A stretch of 51,311 bases of DNA from an uncultured Algimonas sp. (GTDB taxonomy: Bacteria; Pseudomonadota; Alphaproteobacteria; Caulobacterales; Maricaulaceae): assembly GCA_937923575.1 (NCBI GenBank), contig CALDUL010000063.1:1-51311 (forward strand), in the 5' to 3' direction. Shown one piece after another: positions 29,397 through 36,770 of the stretch; position 1 is the stretch's first letter, and the number at the start of each line of letters is the position of its first letter. A program made the translations under genes and the position numbers. The notes beneath the pieces were generated by a model, which had not been told where the DNA came from, made no database searches, and saw nothing but the letters and a program-made list of their open reading frames with translations.

Positions 29397-30500
29397 ATGG
29401 GTCGCTGGCTACTCGGGCTGATTTCTATAATCCTCATTGTGCTTGTGTACGGCCTGTTCACGGCTGGCCCGCGCATTGAGGCGATGGAAGCCGACATCCG
29501 TAGTGCACTCCAGGCGGATGGACACAACTGGGCCAATGTCGACATGAGCGGCAATGTCGCGACTGTGTCCGGTACGGCCCCGAGCGCAGATGCCAAAGCC
29601 GCCGCTTTGAAAACCGCTGAAGAGACGACGTGCTCCGATTGTAAGAACAAGCGCAAGTGGCACGAGGTCCGCGACGGTATCACGGCTCAGAAAGTCGCCG
29701 CCGCTCCCGCCATCCCGACTCAGAGCCCCTACACTTTTTCCGCGCGCAAGACCGAAGACGGCACGGTTGTGCTCGATGGCTATGTGCCCGATGCGGCCTC
29801 CAAGACGCGTATCCTTTCTAATGCGCGTGAGATTTTCGATGGCGGGTCTATCGTCGACCGCACCATCCGCATCGCCAAGGGCGCGCCAGACGGTCAATGG
29901 GCCGACGTGATCGATGAGCACTTCCGTGAGCTGAATCTGCTGGAGTCCGGTCGCTTTCAGATGGACGGCACCGAAGGTAATCTGTCGGGCCAGGCGGCAT
30001 CTTTGGATGTTCGCGAGCGCATCAATGCCATGGTGAGCAACGACACGCCGGCGCCTTATAATATTTCCGCGAGCATCAAAGTTCCTAATACGGCCTCCGA
30101 TGCCGTTGGCGAGGTTTCGTCTCAGTCGATCTGCCAGAATCTCCTGAATGACCTGCGCGAGGGTAAGAGGATCTTCTTCGATCAGGGCCGCGCCGTCATC
30201 CGTGGCGATGAGAATTTCGACTTGCTCCGCGATATGGCCGACGCTGCCAACCAGTGTCCGTCCTTCCGCGTTGCTATCAACGGCTACACGTCGTCAGAAG
30301 GCGATGAAGACTTCAATCAGCGCCTGTCCGAGCAGCGCGCCGGGGCTGTGTTGGCCTATCTAAATGGCGAAGCGGGCATCGACCGCTCGCGCCTGTCGGC
30401 AACGGGTTACGGCGAAGCCGATCCCATCGCGTCAAACGACACAACCGAGGGGCGGGAGCAGAACCGCCGCATCGAATTCATCCTAAGCCGTTCCGAATAG
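29397..30500 (+). CDS. Membrane-anchored BON/OmpA protein (ArfA/OmpATb-like architecture)
   Basis: A 367-residue envelope protein. One membrane anchor lies at residues 4-22. Two or three BON-like modules follow (about 28-80, 112-160 and a weak one at 180-228), then an OmpA C-terminal peptidoglycan-binding domain at about 255-365 (RIFFDQG, NQRLSEQRAGAVLAYL, TGYGEADPIASNDTTEGREQNRRIEF). The order TM-BON-OmpA is that of mycobacterial ArfA/OmpATb, and is also seen in some Proteobacteria. The diaminopimelate-contacting Asp of the GHTD motif is replaced: the sequence reads GYTSSEG with Ser299 there, while Arg314 is kept. Four cysteines in the periplasmic part (79, 82, 246, 287) may form disulfides. 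It lies 9 bases upstream of the HhH-DUF2853 gene. Confidence 0.85.
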   Translation: MGRWLLGLISIILIVLVYGLFTAGPRIEAMEADIRSALQADGHNWANVDMSGNVATVSGTAPSADAKAAALKTAEETTCSDCKNKRKWHEVRDGITAQKVAAAPAIPTQSPYTFSARKTEDGTVVLDGYVPDAASKTRILSNAREIFDGGSIVDRTIRIAKGAPDGQWADVIDEHFRELNLLESGRFQMDGTEGNLSGQAASLDVRERINAMVSNDTPAPYNISASIKVPNTASDAVGEVSSQSICQNLLNDLREGKRIFFDQGRAVIRGDENFDLLRDMADAANQCPSFRVAINGYTSSEGDEDFNQRLSEQRAGAVLAYLNGEAGIDRSRLSATGYGEADPIASNDTTEGREQNRRIEFILSRSE

Positions 30501-30509
30501 GGGATCACC

Positions 30510-31772
30510 ATGGACAACATTATCTCATTCATCCTGTGTTTTCTGGTGATTCCAGGGCTCATCTTGGGGCTTCTCGCATTTGCGCTCGGTTGGCTGCTCA
30601 AGCCGCGTAAGAAGGTCGTCGGCGATCTGTCTCTCGAAGGCGAAGGCGCTTTACGCTCGGAAGTCGATAGCCAACGCGCCAAGGTCCAGGACCTCGAAGC
30701 GCGTCTCGCATCGCGCGACACGGAAATGTCCGATCTGAAGACCAAGCTCGCGGCTGCTGCCGCCGGAGCCGCCGCGGCTGGTGCGGCCACCACTGTGGCT
30801 GCCAAGGCGGACACGGCCAAGACGACAGACGACGACGACAGCTATGCGCTGGAGTGGCAAAACCGCTATCTCGCTGCGCGAGTGAAATATCTGGAGAGCC
30901 GAATCGCGGAAGATGCCGAGGCCGCCAAGGCCAAGCCTGCGTCCAAGCCAAAAGCGAAAGCCAAGTCGACCAAGACCAAAGCTGCTGCCGGTACAGCCGC
31001 GCTAGCGACCGCCGCTGTGGCGACCAAGGCCGCTGCAAAGCCGAAAGCTGCCGCGAAGCCCAAACCCAAGGCCAAACCGAAGGCCCCCGCCAAGCCGAAG
31101 CCTAAAGTGCTCTACACGGATGGCCCAACTGATGGCGCTCCAGATGATCTGAAGCTGATCAAGGGCATCGGTCCGAAGTTCGAGAAGGATCTGAACAACA
31201 AAGGCATCTTCTACTTCCGCCAGATTGGAGCATGGAAGCGCGCCGACGTGACGATGGTTGAAGGCGTCATCGACAGCTTTCCCGGCCGCATTGATCGTGA
31301 CGAATGGATTTCGCAGGCCAAGAAACTTGCCAAGGGTGGGGCGCCTGCTGGCACCAAGACGCGCGCCGTTGCCAAGCCCCGCAAAACAGCCGTGAAGGCT
31401 ACTGCGACGAAGGCTCCAGCGAAAAAAGCGCCGGCCAAGAAGATGACATCCGATGAGGCGAAGTTCGAGCGCTACTACACCAATGTCAAAACCTATGACG
31501 CCGGCGCCTCGCGCGAAGTCGTGCAGAACATCGTGAAATACTGCGGTGTATCGCTGAGGTCGCGTGATAGCTCGCTGGTTGCCTGTTCGGACGAAGCGGA
31601 ATTGCTGCGCGTCGCCAAAGGTTTTGTCACCAAGAAGCTGGAGATGAAGGACGGCCAAATGGACCTGGTCAAGGACGTTTGCGCACAGATGAAGGGCCAG
31701 CGTCAAAAGTCGCGCGTGACCTTCTATTATCTCGCTGCGAAAAAGGCGAAAAAGCTGGCGATCTTTAAATAG
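30510..31772 (+). CDS. Membrane-anchored HhH-DUF2853 fusion protein
   Basis: A 420-residue protein of unusual composition. An N-terminal membrane segment (5-30) is followed by a short coiled coil (45-80) and the motif YALEWQNRYLAARVKYLESR seen in alphaproteobacterial HhH proteins. A lysine/alanine/proline-rich linker follows (140-200), then a helix-hairpin-helix domain (211-272, DDLKLIKGIGPKFEKDL). A second Ala/Lys linker leads to a C-terminal domain (312-420) that matches DUF2853, normally a free-standing protein of about 105 residues. HhH domains usually contact DNA or proteins; the function here is unknown. The linkers resemble histone-H1-like tails and are probably DNA-interacting or flexible, which is inference. 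It follows the BON-OmpA gene closely. Confidence 0.82.
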   Translation: MDNIISFILCFLVIPGLILGLLAFALGWLLKPRKKVVGDLSLEGEGALRSEVDSQRAKVQDLEARLASRDTEMSDLKTKLAAAAAGAAAAGAATTVAAKADTAKTTDDDDSYALEWQNRYLAARVKYLESRIAEDAEAAKAKPASKPKAKAKSTKTKAAAGTAALATAAVATKAAAKPKAAAKPKPKAKPKAPAKPKPKVLYTDGPTDGAPDDLKLIKGIGPKFEKDLNNKGIFYFRQIGAWKRADVTMVEGVIDSFPGRIDRDEWISQAKKLAKGGAPAGTKTRAVAKPRKTAVKATATKAPAKKAPAKKMTSDEAKFERYYTNVKTYDAGASREVVQNIVKYCGVSLRSRDSSLVACSDEAELLRVAKGFVTKKLEMKDGQMDLVKDVCAQMKGQRQKSRVTFYYLAAKKAKKLAIFK

Positions 31773-31823
31773 GACGTCGGCCCGGGCGATCCATCCGCGC
31801 GGTTTAATGTCAAGTCAGCCAAC

Positions 31824-31849
31824 AAAGCCCGCCTCACGGCGGGCTTTTT
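31824..31849 (+). terminator. Rho-independent terminator after the HhH-DUF2853 gene
   Basis: Stem GCCCGCC / GGCGGGC with loop TCAC (31827-31833 with 31838-31844) is flanked by AAA and TTTTT, 52 bases after the stop. It separates this operon from the downstream M15/holin pair. Confidence 0.9.
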
Positions 31850-31903
31850 CATGGGGGAGACTATCCCATCCACGGTCTTTGAGTGGCTTGCAAGTTACGC
31901 AGG

Positions 31904-32311
31904 ATGAAACGCTCGCAAAAGATCAGAGGTCAGGGCTCGACAGCCTGGCCGTGGCTGGACTTCTCGCCCGCTGAATTGTCCTGCCGTCATTGCGGGGCGC
32001 TCTATCACTGGCCGCGCTTCATGGATGCGCTACAGGCCGCGCGCAGCGCGGTCGCACGGCCCATGCGTATACTCTCGGCTCATCGTTGCAGCCTGCACAA
32101 TGCCCGCGTCGGCGGCGCCCCGCGTTCGCAACACTTGCGTCTGGCGGTCGATATTGCGCTGCACGGACATGACCGACACGCCCTGCACGACGCCTTGCGC
32201 GCCGCAGGGTTCACCGGCTTCGGCTTTTACAACACCTTCATTCACGCTGACCTCGGACCCAGGCGGTCCTGGTACGGCGGCCCAATCGCGAGAGACCTAT
32301 GGCAACGCTGA
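31904..32311 (+). CDS. Phage-type M15 (M15_3/YcbK-like) peptidase, putative endolysin
   Basis: A small zinc D,D-carboxypeptidase/endopeptidase-like domain of 135 residues that cuts peptidoglycan cross-links. The zinc motif is the family pattern His-x5-Asp ... His-x-Asp: SQHLRLAVD (His77, Asp83) and FIHADLG (His114, Asp116). The helix LSAHRCSLHNARVGGA precedes it as in M15_3 proteins. Two CxxC-type cysteines (CRHC, 27-30) near the N-terminus are unusual. No signal peptide is present, as in endolysins released by a holin. The start is uncertain: ATG 31904 has AGG directly adjacent, while a GTG at 31883 adds seven residues. It overlaps the next gene by 13 bases. Confidence 0.8.
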   Translation: MKRSQKIRGQGSTAWPWLDFSPAELSCRHCGALYHWPRFMDALQAARSAVARPMRILSAHRCSLHNARVGGAPRSQHLRLAVDIALHGHDRHALHDALRAAGFTGFGFYNTFIHADLGPRRSWYGGPIARDLWQR

Positions 32312-32793
32312 CCAATCTGACACTCGACGCCGCCGCGGGCGGTGTCTTCGGCCTGGTCGGGACCGCACTCGGTCGCGTGGCGGGATTTTTCGAGCGCAAG
32401 CAGGTCCACGCGCAGGAGCAGGCCCAATGGAGGCATGAGCTGGCACTGCACGAGCTGAGCATGAAAGCCCGCGCTCAGGAAACGGAGCAGGAGCTGGCGC
32501 TGGCCGCACAAGCCGGGAGCTGGGCCGGACTGGAAGCCTCGATCATCGCGGACGCCTCGATTGGAAAGGCCAGTCTCTGGGTCATCAACGTGCTGCGGCT
32601 CGTACGCCCGGTGCTGACTCTGCTACTCTGGCTGCTTACCGGTTGGATCTTCGCCATGACACAGGACGGCAATATTGCAGATGCCTGCGTCTTTGCCGCG
32701 ACCGCCGCGACGCTCTGGTGGTTTGGCGACCGCGCGCCAAGAGGCGAGGGCGCTACGGGGTCGGCTCAACGTCTTCCCCGTCCGCTATCGTAA
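32299..32793 (+). CDS. Putative holin-like membrane protein
   Basis: A 164-residue protein I assign by architecture and neighbour. The N-terminus has a glycine/alanine amphipathic or membrane-associating stretch (about 10-30). A coiled coil of charged residues follows (34-72, RKQVHAQEQAQWRHELALHE). Then come two probable membrane segments: LVRPVLTLLLWLLTGWIFAM (about 102-121) and ACVFAATAATLWWFG (about 128-143). This pattern is like the holin-type proteins found beside M15_3 peptidases in alphaproteobacterial phages. The start lies inside the peptidase gene (13-base overlap), as in lysis cassettes. Its 3' end overlaps the convergent DUF3667 gene by 41 bases. The holin function is inferred. 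Confidence 0.6.
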   Translation: MATLTNLTLDAAAGGVFGLVGTALGRVAGFFERKQVHAQEQAQWRHELALHELSMKARAQETEQELALAAQAGSWAGLEASIIADASIGKASLWVINVLRLVRPVLTLLLWLLTGWIFAMTQDGNIADACVFAATAATLWWFGDRAPRGEGATGSAQRLPRPLS

Positions 32794-34060
32794 TCGGGGC
32801 AGGTGTTGCAGGCGCCTCTATCATCGCCTGATTGGCTTCGATCGCAGCGGCCTCTTCTCGCAGAGCCGTTGCGATGATCATGATGGCCGCAAATAGCATG
32901 ATAAAGCTGTAGACCATGCCCACCCCATAGGCGGTCATTATCGACTTGATGTTGCTGCGGCTAAACATACCCTTGGCCGACATCGGCAGATAGACAAGCA
33001 GAATGCCGATGTAGATCCACAGCAGGCCCGGCATCGGCGTGAATTGCGCCAGCAGGATAAAGGTGAGCAGAAGCAGGAACGAGAAAGCGTGAATATAGCC
33101 CGCGTGGACCAAATGATCATAGAGCATCGCCTTGTCTCGCCCGCGGATGAAGATCGCGCCGAGCAGCATTGTCAGGGGCAGCATTAGGAACATCATCCAT
33201 TTCAGCTTGGTATTCAGCTGATTGTTGACGACCTGCGGATTGCGCAGAACACGCTGCACCAACTGGTTCGTTCCGTCCTCATCCAGCTCGATCGCATTTT
33301 CGTCACTGTTGCCGAATTTGATAGTCGAGCTGTTTGCTTCCGTATCGAGCACCGATCCGTTGTTCATGTCCGCTTGGCTATCTGCCAACTCTTGTCGGAG
33401 CGATTTTAGCCGTTCAGTCAGTTCGGCCCTTGCGCCAGCGTTGGGCACTTCTTCCAAAGCGTCCTCAACGTCGGCAATCGAGTCTTGAAGCGAGGCGGTG
33501 TGCCCGGCGTTCCAACCGGCCCCTGCCGCGCCGATCTGTTGCCCGCTCAGTACGACTTTCGCACCCTCCGGCGGGAAGACGAGCTTGTCCCGCTGTACGA
33601 ACCAATGGAATTTTACAGGGTATCTGTCGTCCAGACTTTCTACGGTCGGCTCGTCGCCTTGCAGATTGCCGAAAGCGATCATCTGTGTGTCGGTCAGGCC
33701 GATATAACCAAACAGCAGGAGCGAAGCGGCCAAGAACAGTCGCACAGGCGAAGTCCAACGCGTGCGCGCGCCGTCCGCATAGTCTCTTGCGACCTGTCCC
33801 GGCTTTCGAAGCAACGTCCAGAGCGTGCGCCATACCCGGCTGTCCAGCGCGGTGATATTGGTGAACATTTCGACGATTAGGCGAAAGATGGATCGACGGT
33901 AGTCGTCATTCTTGTTGCCGCAAGCGTAGCAGTAGAGCCCAACCATCGGCTCTTCGCAGGAAAAGCAGGCTGTGGACTGGTTCGAGTTAGGCACATTGTC
34001 CTGATCGAGCAGGCGTTCGCCCCCGTCGACGACACCCAAGACTTCCTCCACCGTCCCCAT
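32753..34060 (-). CDS. DUF3667-like membrane protein with zinc ribbon
   Basis: A 435-residue integral membrane protein. The N-terminus has a CxxC-x9-CxxC zinc ribbon (ACFSCEEPMVGLYCYACGNKN), then the family's RVWRTLWTLLRKPGQVARDY and SPVRLFLAASLLLF motifs. Between the first and later membrane segments sits a long periplasmic-like insertion with an acidic coiled coil (about residues 210-325). At least four further membrane segments follow (KWMMFLMLPLTMLLGAIF, AFSFLLLLTFILLAQF, LLWIYIGILLVYLPM, YSFIMLFAAIMIIAT). The function of DUF3667 is unknown. I set the start at ATG 34060, since a longer frame would cover the divergent SDR start without similarity. Confidence 0.75.
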   Translation of the reverse strand: MGTVEEVLGVVDGGERLLDQDNVPNSNQSTACFSCEEPMVGLYCYACGNKNDDYRRSIFRLIVEMFTNITALDSRVWRTLWTLLRKPGQVARDYADGARTRWTSPVRLFLAASLLLFGYIGLTDTQMIAFGNLQGDEPTVESLDDRYPVKFHWFVQRDKLVFPPEGAKVVLSGQQIGAAGAGWNAGHTASLQDSIADVEDALEEVPNAGARAELTERLKSLRQELADSQADMNNGSVLDTEANSSTIKFGNSDENAIELDEDGTNQLVQRVLRNPQVVNNQLNTKLKWMMFLMLPLTMLLGAIFIRGRDKAMLYDHLVHAGYIHAFSFLLLLTFILLAQFTPMPGLLWIYIGILLVYLPMSAKGMFSRSNIKSIMTAYGVGMVYSFIMLFAAIMIIATALREEAAAIEANQAMIEAPATPAPITIADGEDVEPTP

Positions 34061-34144
34061 GATTTCGCTTATGCCATATCCATCGGCCTTGTGAAGCGGT
34101 CGCGCGAGCCTTGCGCGGTCGTCGAAGCAGCCTATGACGGTGCC

Positions 34145-34936
34145 ATGTTTGAAAACAAGATTGTCGCCATCACAGGCGCATCCGGCGGGATCGGCCGGGC
34201 CATCGGGGAAATGTTTGCAGCGAACGGTGCGACGGTCGCGCTGTCTGATCTGTCTCCACCGACCGAAGCGGCGGCTCAGATGGGGACCAAGCCCTATAGC
34301 TGCGACGTCTCCAGCGACCTCTCCGTCCAAGCGTTTGTCGAAGCGGTCGAAAGCGATTTAGGGCCGATCGATATCTATGTCTCAAATGCGGGAATAGGCG
34401 CGGGCAATGGCGCCCATGTGGCCGCGGGTTCTAATGAGAGTTGGGACGCCAGCTGGCAGGTCAATGTGATGGGCAGCGTTTACGCTGCGCGCGCGCTCAT
34501 GCCGGGTTGGCTAAACCGCGGCGAGGGCACGTTTATTGTGACGGCGTCGGCGGCGGGTCTACTGAATCAGGTCGGCTCGGCCAGCTACAGCGCGACCAAG
34601 CACGCCGCCGTCAGCTTCGCGGAAAGCATCGCCATCGAGCACGGCGACGAGGGTATTCGTTCGCACTGCATTTGTCCGCAATATGTGCGCACCAATATGA
34701 CAGCCGGCGCGGACTTTTCTAACAATCGCGAAGCGCTGATCGAACCCGAAGACGTCGCCAACGCGCTCAAAGACGCCATGGCGGAGAACCGCTTCCTCGT
34801 TCTGCCGCACCCCATTGCGCAGAAATACTACGTCGCGCGGGCACATGATCCGGATGGCTGGCTGGACGGAATGCGTCGCATGCTTGCAAAACTGAAAGCG
34901 TCAGGAACAGGCGTATTCGTGGAGGCAAAGAAATGA
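34145..34936 (+). CDS. Short-chain dehydrogenase/reductase (SDR), first of the kinase-ACAD operon
   Basis: A classical SDR of 263 residues. The cofactor loop is TGASGGIG (10-17), and the catalytic triad is Ser135, Tyr148 and Lys152 (YSATK). Asp36 after beta-2 (LSDLS) favours NAD. The start at ATG 34145 is used because the Rossmann signature begins six residues in. Its stop overlaps the next SDR start (ATGA). The operon context suggests oxidation or reduction of a hydroxyacyl-CoA, which is inference. Confidence 0.88.
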   Translation: MFENKIVAITGASGGIGRAIGEMFAANGATVALSDLSPPTEAAAQMGTKPYSCDVSSDLSVQAFVEAVESDLGPIDIYVSNAGIGAGNGAHVAAGSNESWDASWQVNVMGSVYAARALMPGWLNRGEGTFIVTASAAGLLNQVGSASYSATKHAAVSFAESIAIEHGDEGIRSHCICPQYVRTNMTAGADFSNNREALIEPEDVANALKDAMAENRFLVLPHPIAQKYYVARAHDPDGWLDGMRRMLAKLKASGTGVFVEAKK

Positions 34937-35706
34937 GCAACCGCTTTGATTTGACGGGCAAGGTCGCGCTGGTCGCGGGAGCATCACGCGGCATTGGCGA
35001 AGCCATTGCTCATGGCCTCGCGGAACATGGCGCGCACGTCGTCTGCACCTCACGCAAAGCCGAAGCCTGCGCCAAGGTCGCCGATGACATCAAGGCCAAG
35101 GGCGGGTCTGCGAGTTTCGCGGAGCTGCATCTGGGCGAACTGTCGCACCATGATCGCGTGCTGGAGCAGATCAAGGCCGAGCACGGACGGCTCGATATCC
35201 TGATCAACAACGGCGCGACGAACCCGCATTTCGGGCCCGCGCACAGCGCGACCGAAGACGCCTATGACAAGACTTTTGCGGTCAATACACGCGGGCCCTA
35301 CTTCCTGACCTCCAAAGCCTATCCCATGCTGCGTGAAGACGGCGGGGGTTCTGTCGTCAATGTCGCGTCGATCGACGGGCTACAGCCCGCGGCCAATCGC
35401 GTCATCTACGCCATGACCAAATCCGCCCTCATCGCCATGACACAGGGCATGGCGAAGGAATATTCTGATGACCGCAAAGGCCACAGCGTGCGCGTCAACG
35501 CGCTGCTGCCCGGACCCGTCGATACGAAACTCGCGGCTGCTCTGAAGAACGCTCCCGGCATCGACAAATATCTGGAGATGACCATGGCCATCAAACGCTT
35601 CGCTCAACCCGAAGAGATGGTCGGCGCGGTGCTGTTTATGGTCAGCGACGCGGCAAGCTTTTACACCGGTCAGTGCACGGTCGTTGACGGCGGGGCGACG
35701 CTCTGA
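34933..35706 (+). CDS. Short-chain dehydrogenase/reductase (SDR), second of the operon
   Basis: A classical SDR of 257 residues. The cofactor loop is AGASRGIG, followed by TSRK, whose Arg after beta-2 suggests NADP. The catalytic residues are Ser146, Tyr159 and Lys163. The ILINNGATNPHFGPAHS segment is like that of FabG-type and human DHRS4-type enzymes. It overlaps the first SDR by 4 bases and the kinase gene by 1 base, so all are translationally coupled. The substrate is not known; an acyl-CoA hydroxyl/keto step is likely from the neighbours. Confidence 0.9.
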   Translation: MSNRFDLTGKVALVAGASRGIGEAIAHGLAEHGAHVVCTSRKAEACAKVADDIKAKGGSASFAELHLGELSHHDRVLEQIKAEHGRLDILINNGATNPHFGPAHSATEDAYDKTFAVNTRGPYFLTSKAYPMLREDGGGSVVNVASIDGLQPAANRVIYAMTKSALIAMTQGMAKEYSDDRKGHSVRVNALLPGPVDTKLAAALKNAPGIDKYLEMTMAIKRFAQPEEMVGAVLFMVSDAASFYTGQCTVVDGGATL

Positions 35707-36770
35707 TGGCGGACAACGCAACCATCGAAGTGCGCGAGGGCGAAGCGCTGGACGTCGCGGCGGTCGACGCCGTGTTGAAGGCCAATGTCGAAGGACTGTC
35801 AGGGCAGCCGACTGTCAAACAATACCCATCCGGTAATTCGAATCTGACCTATGCGCTGGACTATCCCGACCGCCGTCTCGTGCTCCGCCGTCCGCCGTTT
35901 GGCCCGCTGCCCAAGGCCGGGCATAATATGTTCCGAGAATACCGGATCATGCGCGATCTGAAGCCCGGCTTCGCGCAAGTGCCGCAGACCGTTTTCTACA
36001 CCGACGACGAGAGCGTCATCGGCAAGGAGTTCTACGTCATGGAACGGGTCGAGGGGCCGCTGATCCACCGGTCCATTCCGAAAGATTGGAATTGGAGCAC
36101 AGACGACACGGCACAGCTGGGCGAAAACTTCATAGACGCTTTGGCGAAGCTACACTTGCTGGATTACAAAGCGCTGGGGCTAGAGGATTTCGGTCGGCCC
36201 GAGGGCTATGTGGAGCGGCAGATCCGCGGCTGGAACACCCGCTGGGACAAGGCGCATACGGACGGCATTACGCGGTTCGAAGACGTGCAGAAATGGCTGG
36301 AAGACAACATGCCTTCTGAGTCTCCGCACCACTCCGTGCTGCACGGTGACTACCGGATAGACAATGCGATCCTGGATGCGGACGACCCGCGCAAGATTGC
36401 GGCACTGCTGGATTGGGAGATTTGCGCGATCGGCGATCCGCTGATGGATCTCGGCAATACGCTGTCATATTGGATCGAGGCCGATGATCCTGCGCCGATG
36501 CAGATGATGATCCGACAGCCCTCAGCCGCGCCGGGTATGCCGAGCCGCCGCGAGTTTGCGGATCGCTACGGCGAAAAGACCGGCTACGATGTGTCCGATA
36601 TCCACTACCACTTCATCTATGGTATCTGGAGATTGGCAGTGATCATCCAGCAGATCCACGCCCGCTATGTGCGCGGGCAGACCCAAGACGAACGGTTCGC
36701 CGTGATGGACAAGAGCGTCGAAGCGCTCGGCGCGCTTGCGCGTGTAAAGATAGACCAAGGAAGCCTGTAA
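35706..36770 (+). CDS. APH-family phosphotransferase (ACAD10/11 kinase-domain-like)
   Basis: A kinase of the aminoglycoside-phosphotransferase fold, 354 residues. It has the ATP-binding region SGNSNLTYAL and RRPPFG, the catalytic HGDYRIDN motif (His213, Asp215, Asn220) and the metal-binding DWE (Asp236). The sequence matches the kinase domain that is fused to the dehydrogenase in eukaryotic ACAD10/ACAD11. There it phosphorylates 4-hydroxyacyl-CoA before elimination; the Pseudomonas LvaA kinase has a comparable role. It overlaps the upstream SDR by one base (TGATG) and the downstream dehydrogenase by one base (TAATG). Antibiotic resistance is not implied by this family. Confidence 0.88.
   Translation: MADNATIEVREGEALDVAAVDAVLKANVEGLSGQPTVKQYPSGNSNLTYALDYPDRRLVLRRPPFGPLPKAGHNMFREYRIMRDLKPGFAQVPQTVFYTDDESVIGKEFYVMERVEGPLIHRSIPKDWNWSTDDTAQLGENFIDALAKLHLLDYKALGLEDFGRPEGYVERQIRGWNTRWDKAHTDGITRFEDVQKWLEDNMPSESPHHSVLHGDYRIDNAILDADDPRKIAALLDWEICAIGDPLMDLGNTLSYWIEADDPAPMQMMIRQPSAAPGMPSRREFADRYGEKTGYDVSDIHYHFIYGIWRLAVIIQQIHARYVRGQTQDERFAVMDKSVEALGALARVKIDQGSL

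Noticed and set aside
34061-34330. N-terminal extension of the DUF3667 gene by 90 residues
   Set aside because: It would run antisense over the start of the SDR and lacks family similarity; ATG 34060 is preferred.
35706-36770. Aminoglycoside resistance gene
   Set aside because: The APH fold is shared, but operon context and the ACAD10/11-like sequence point to acyl-CoA metabolism.
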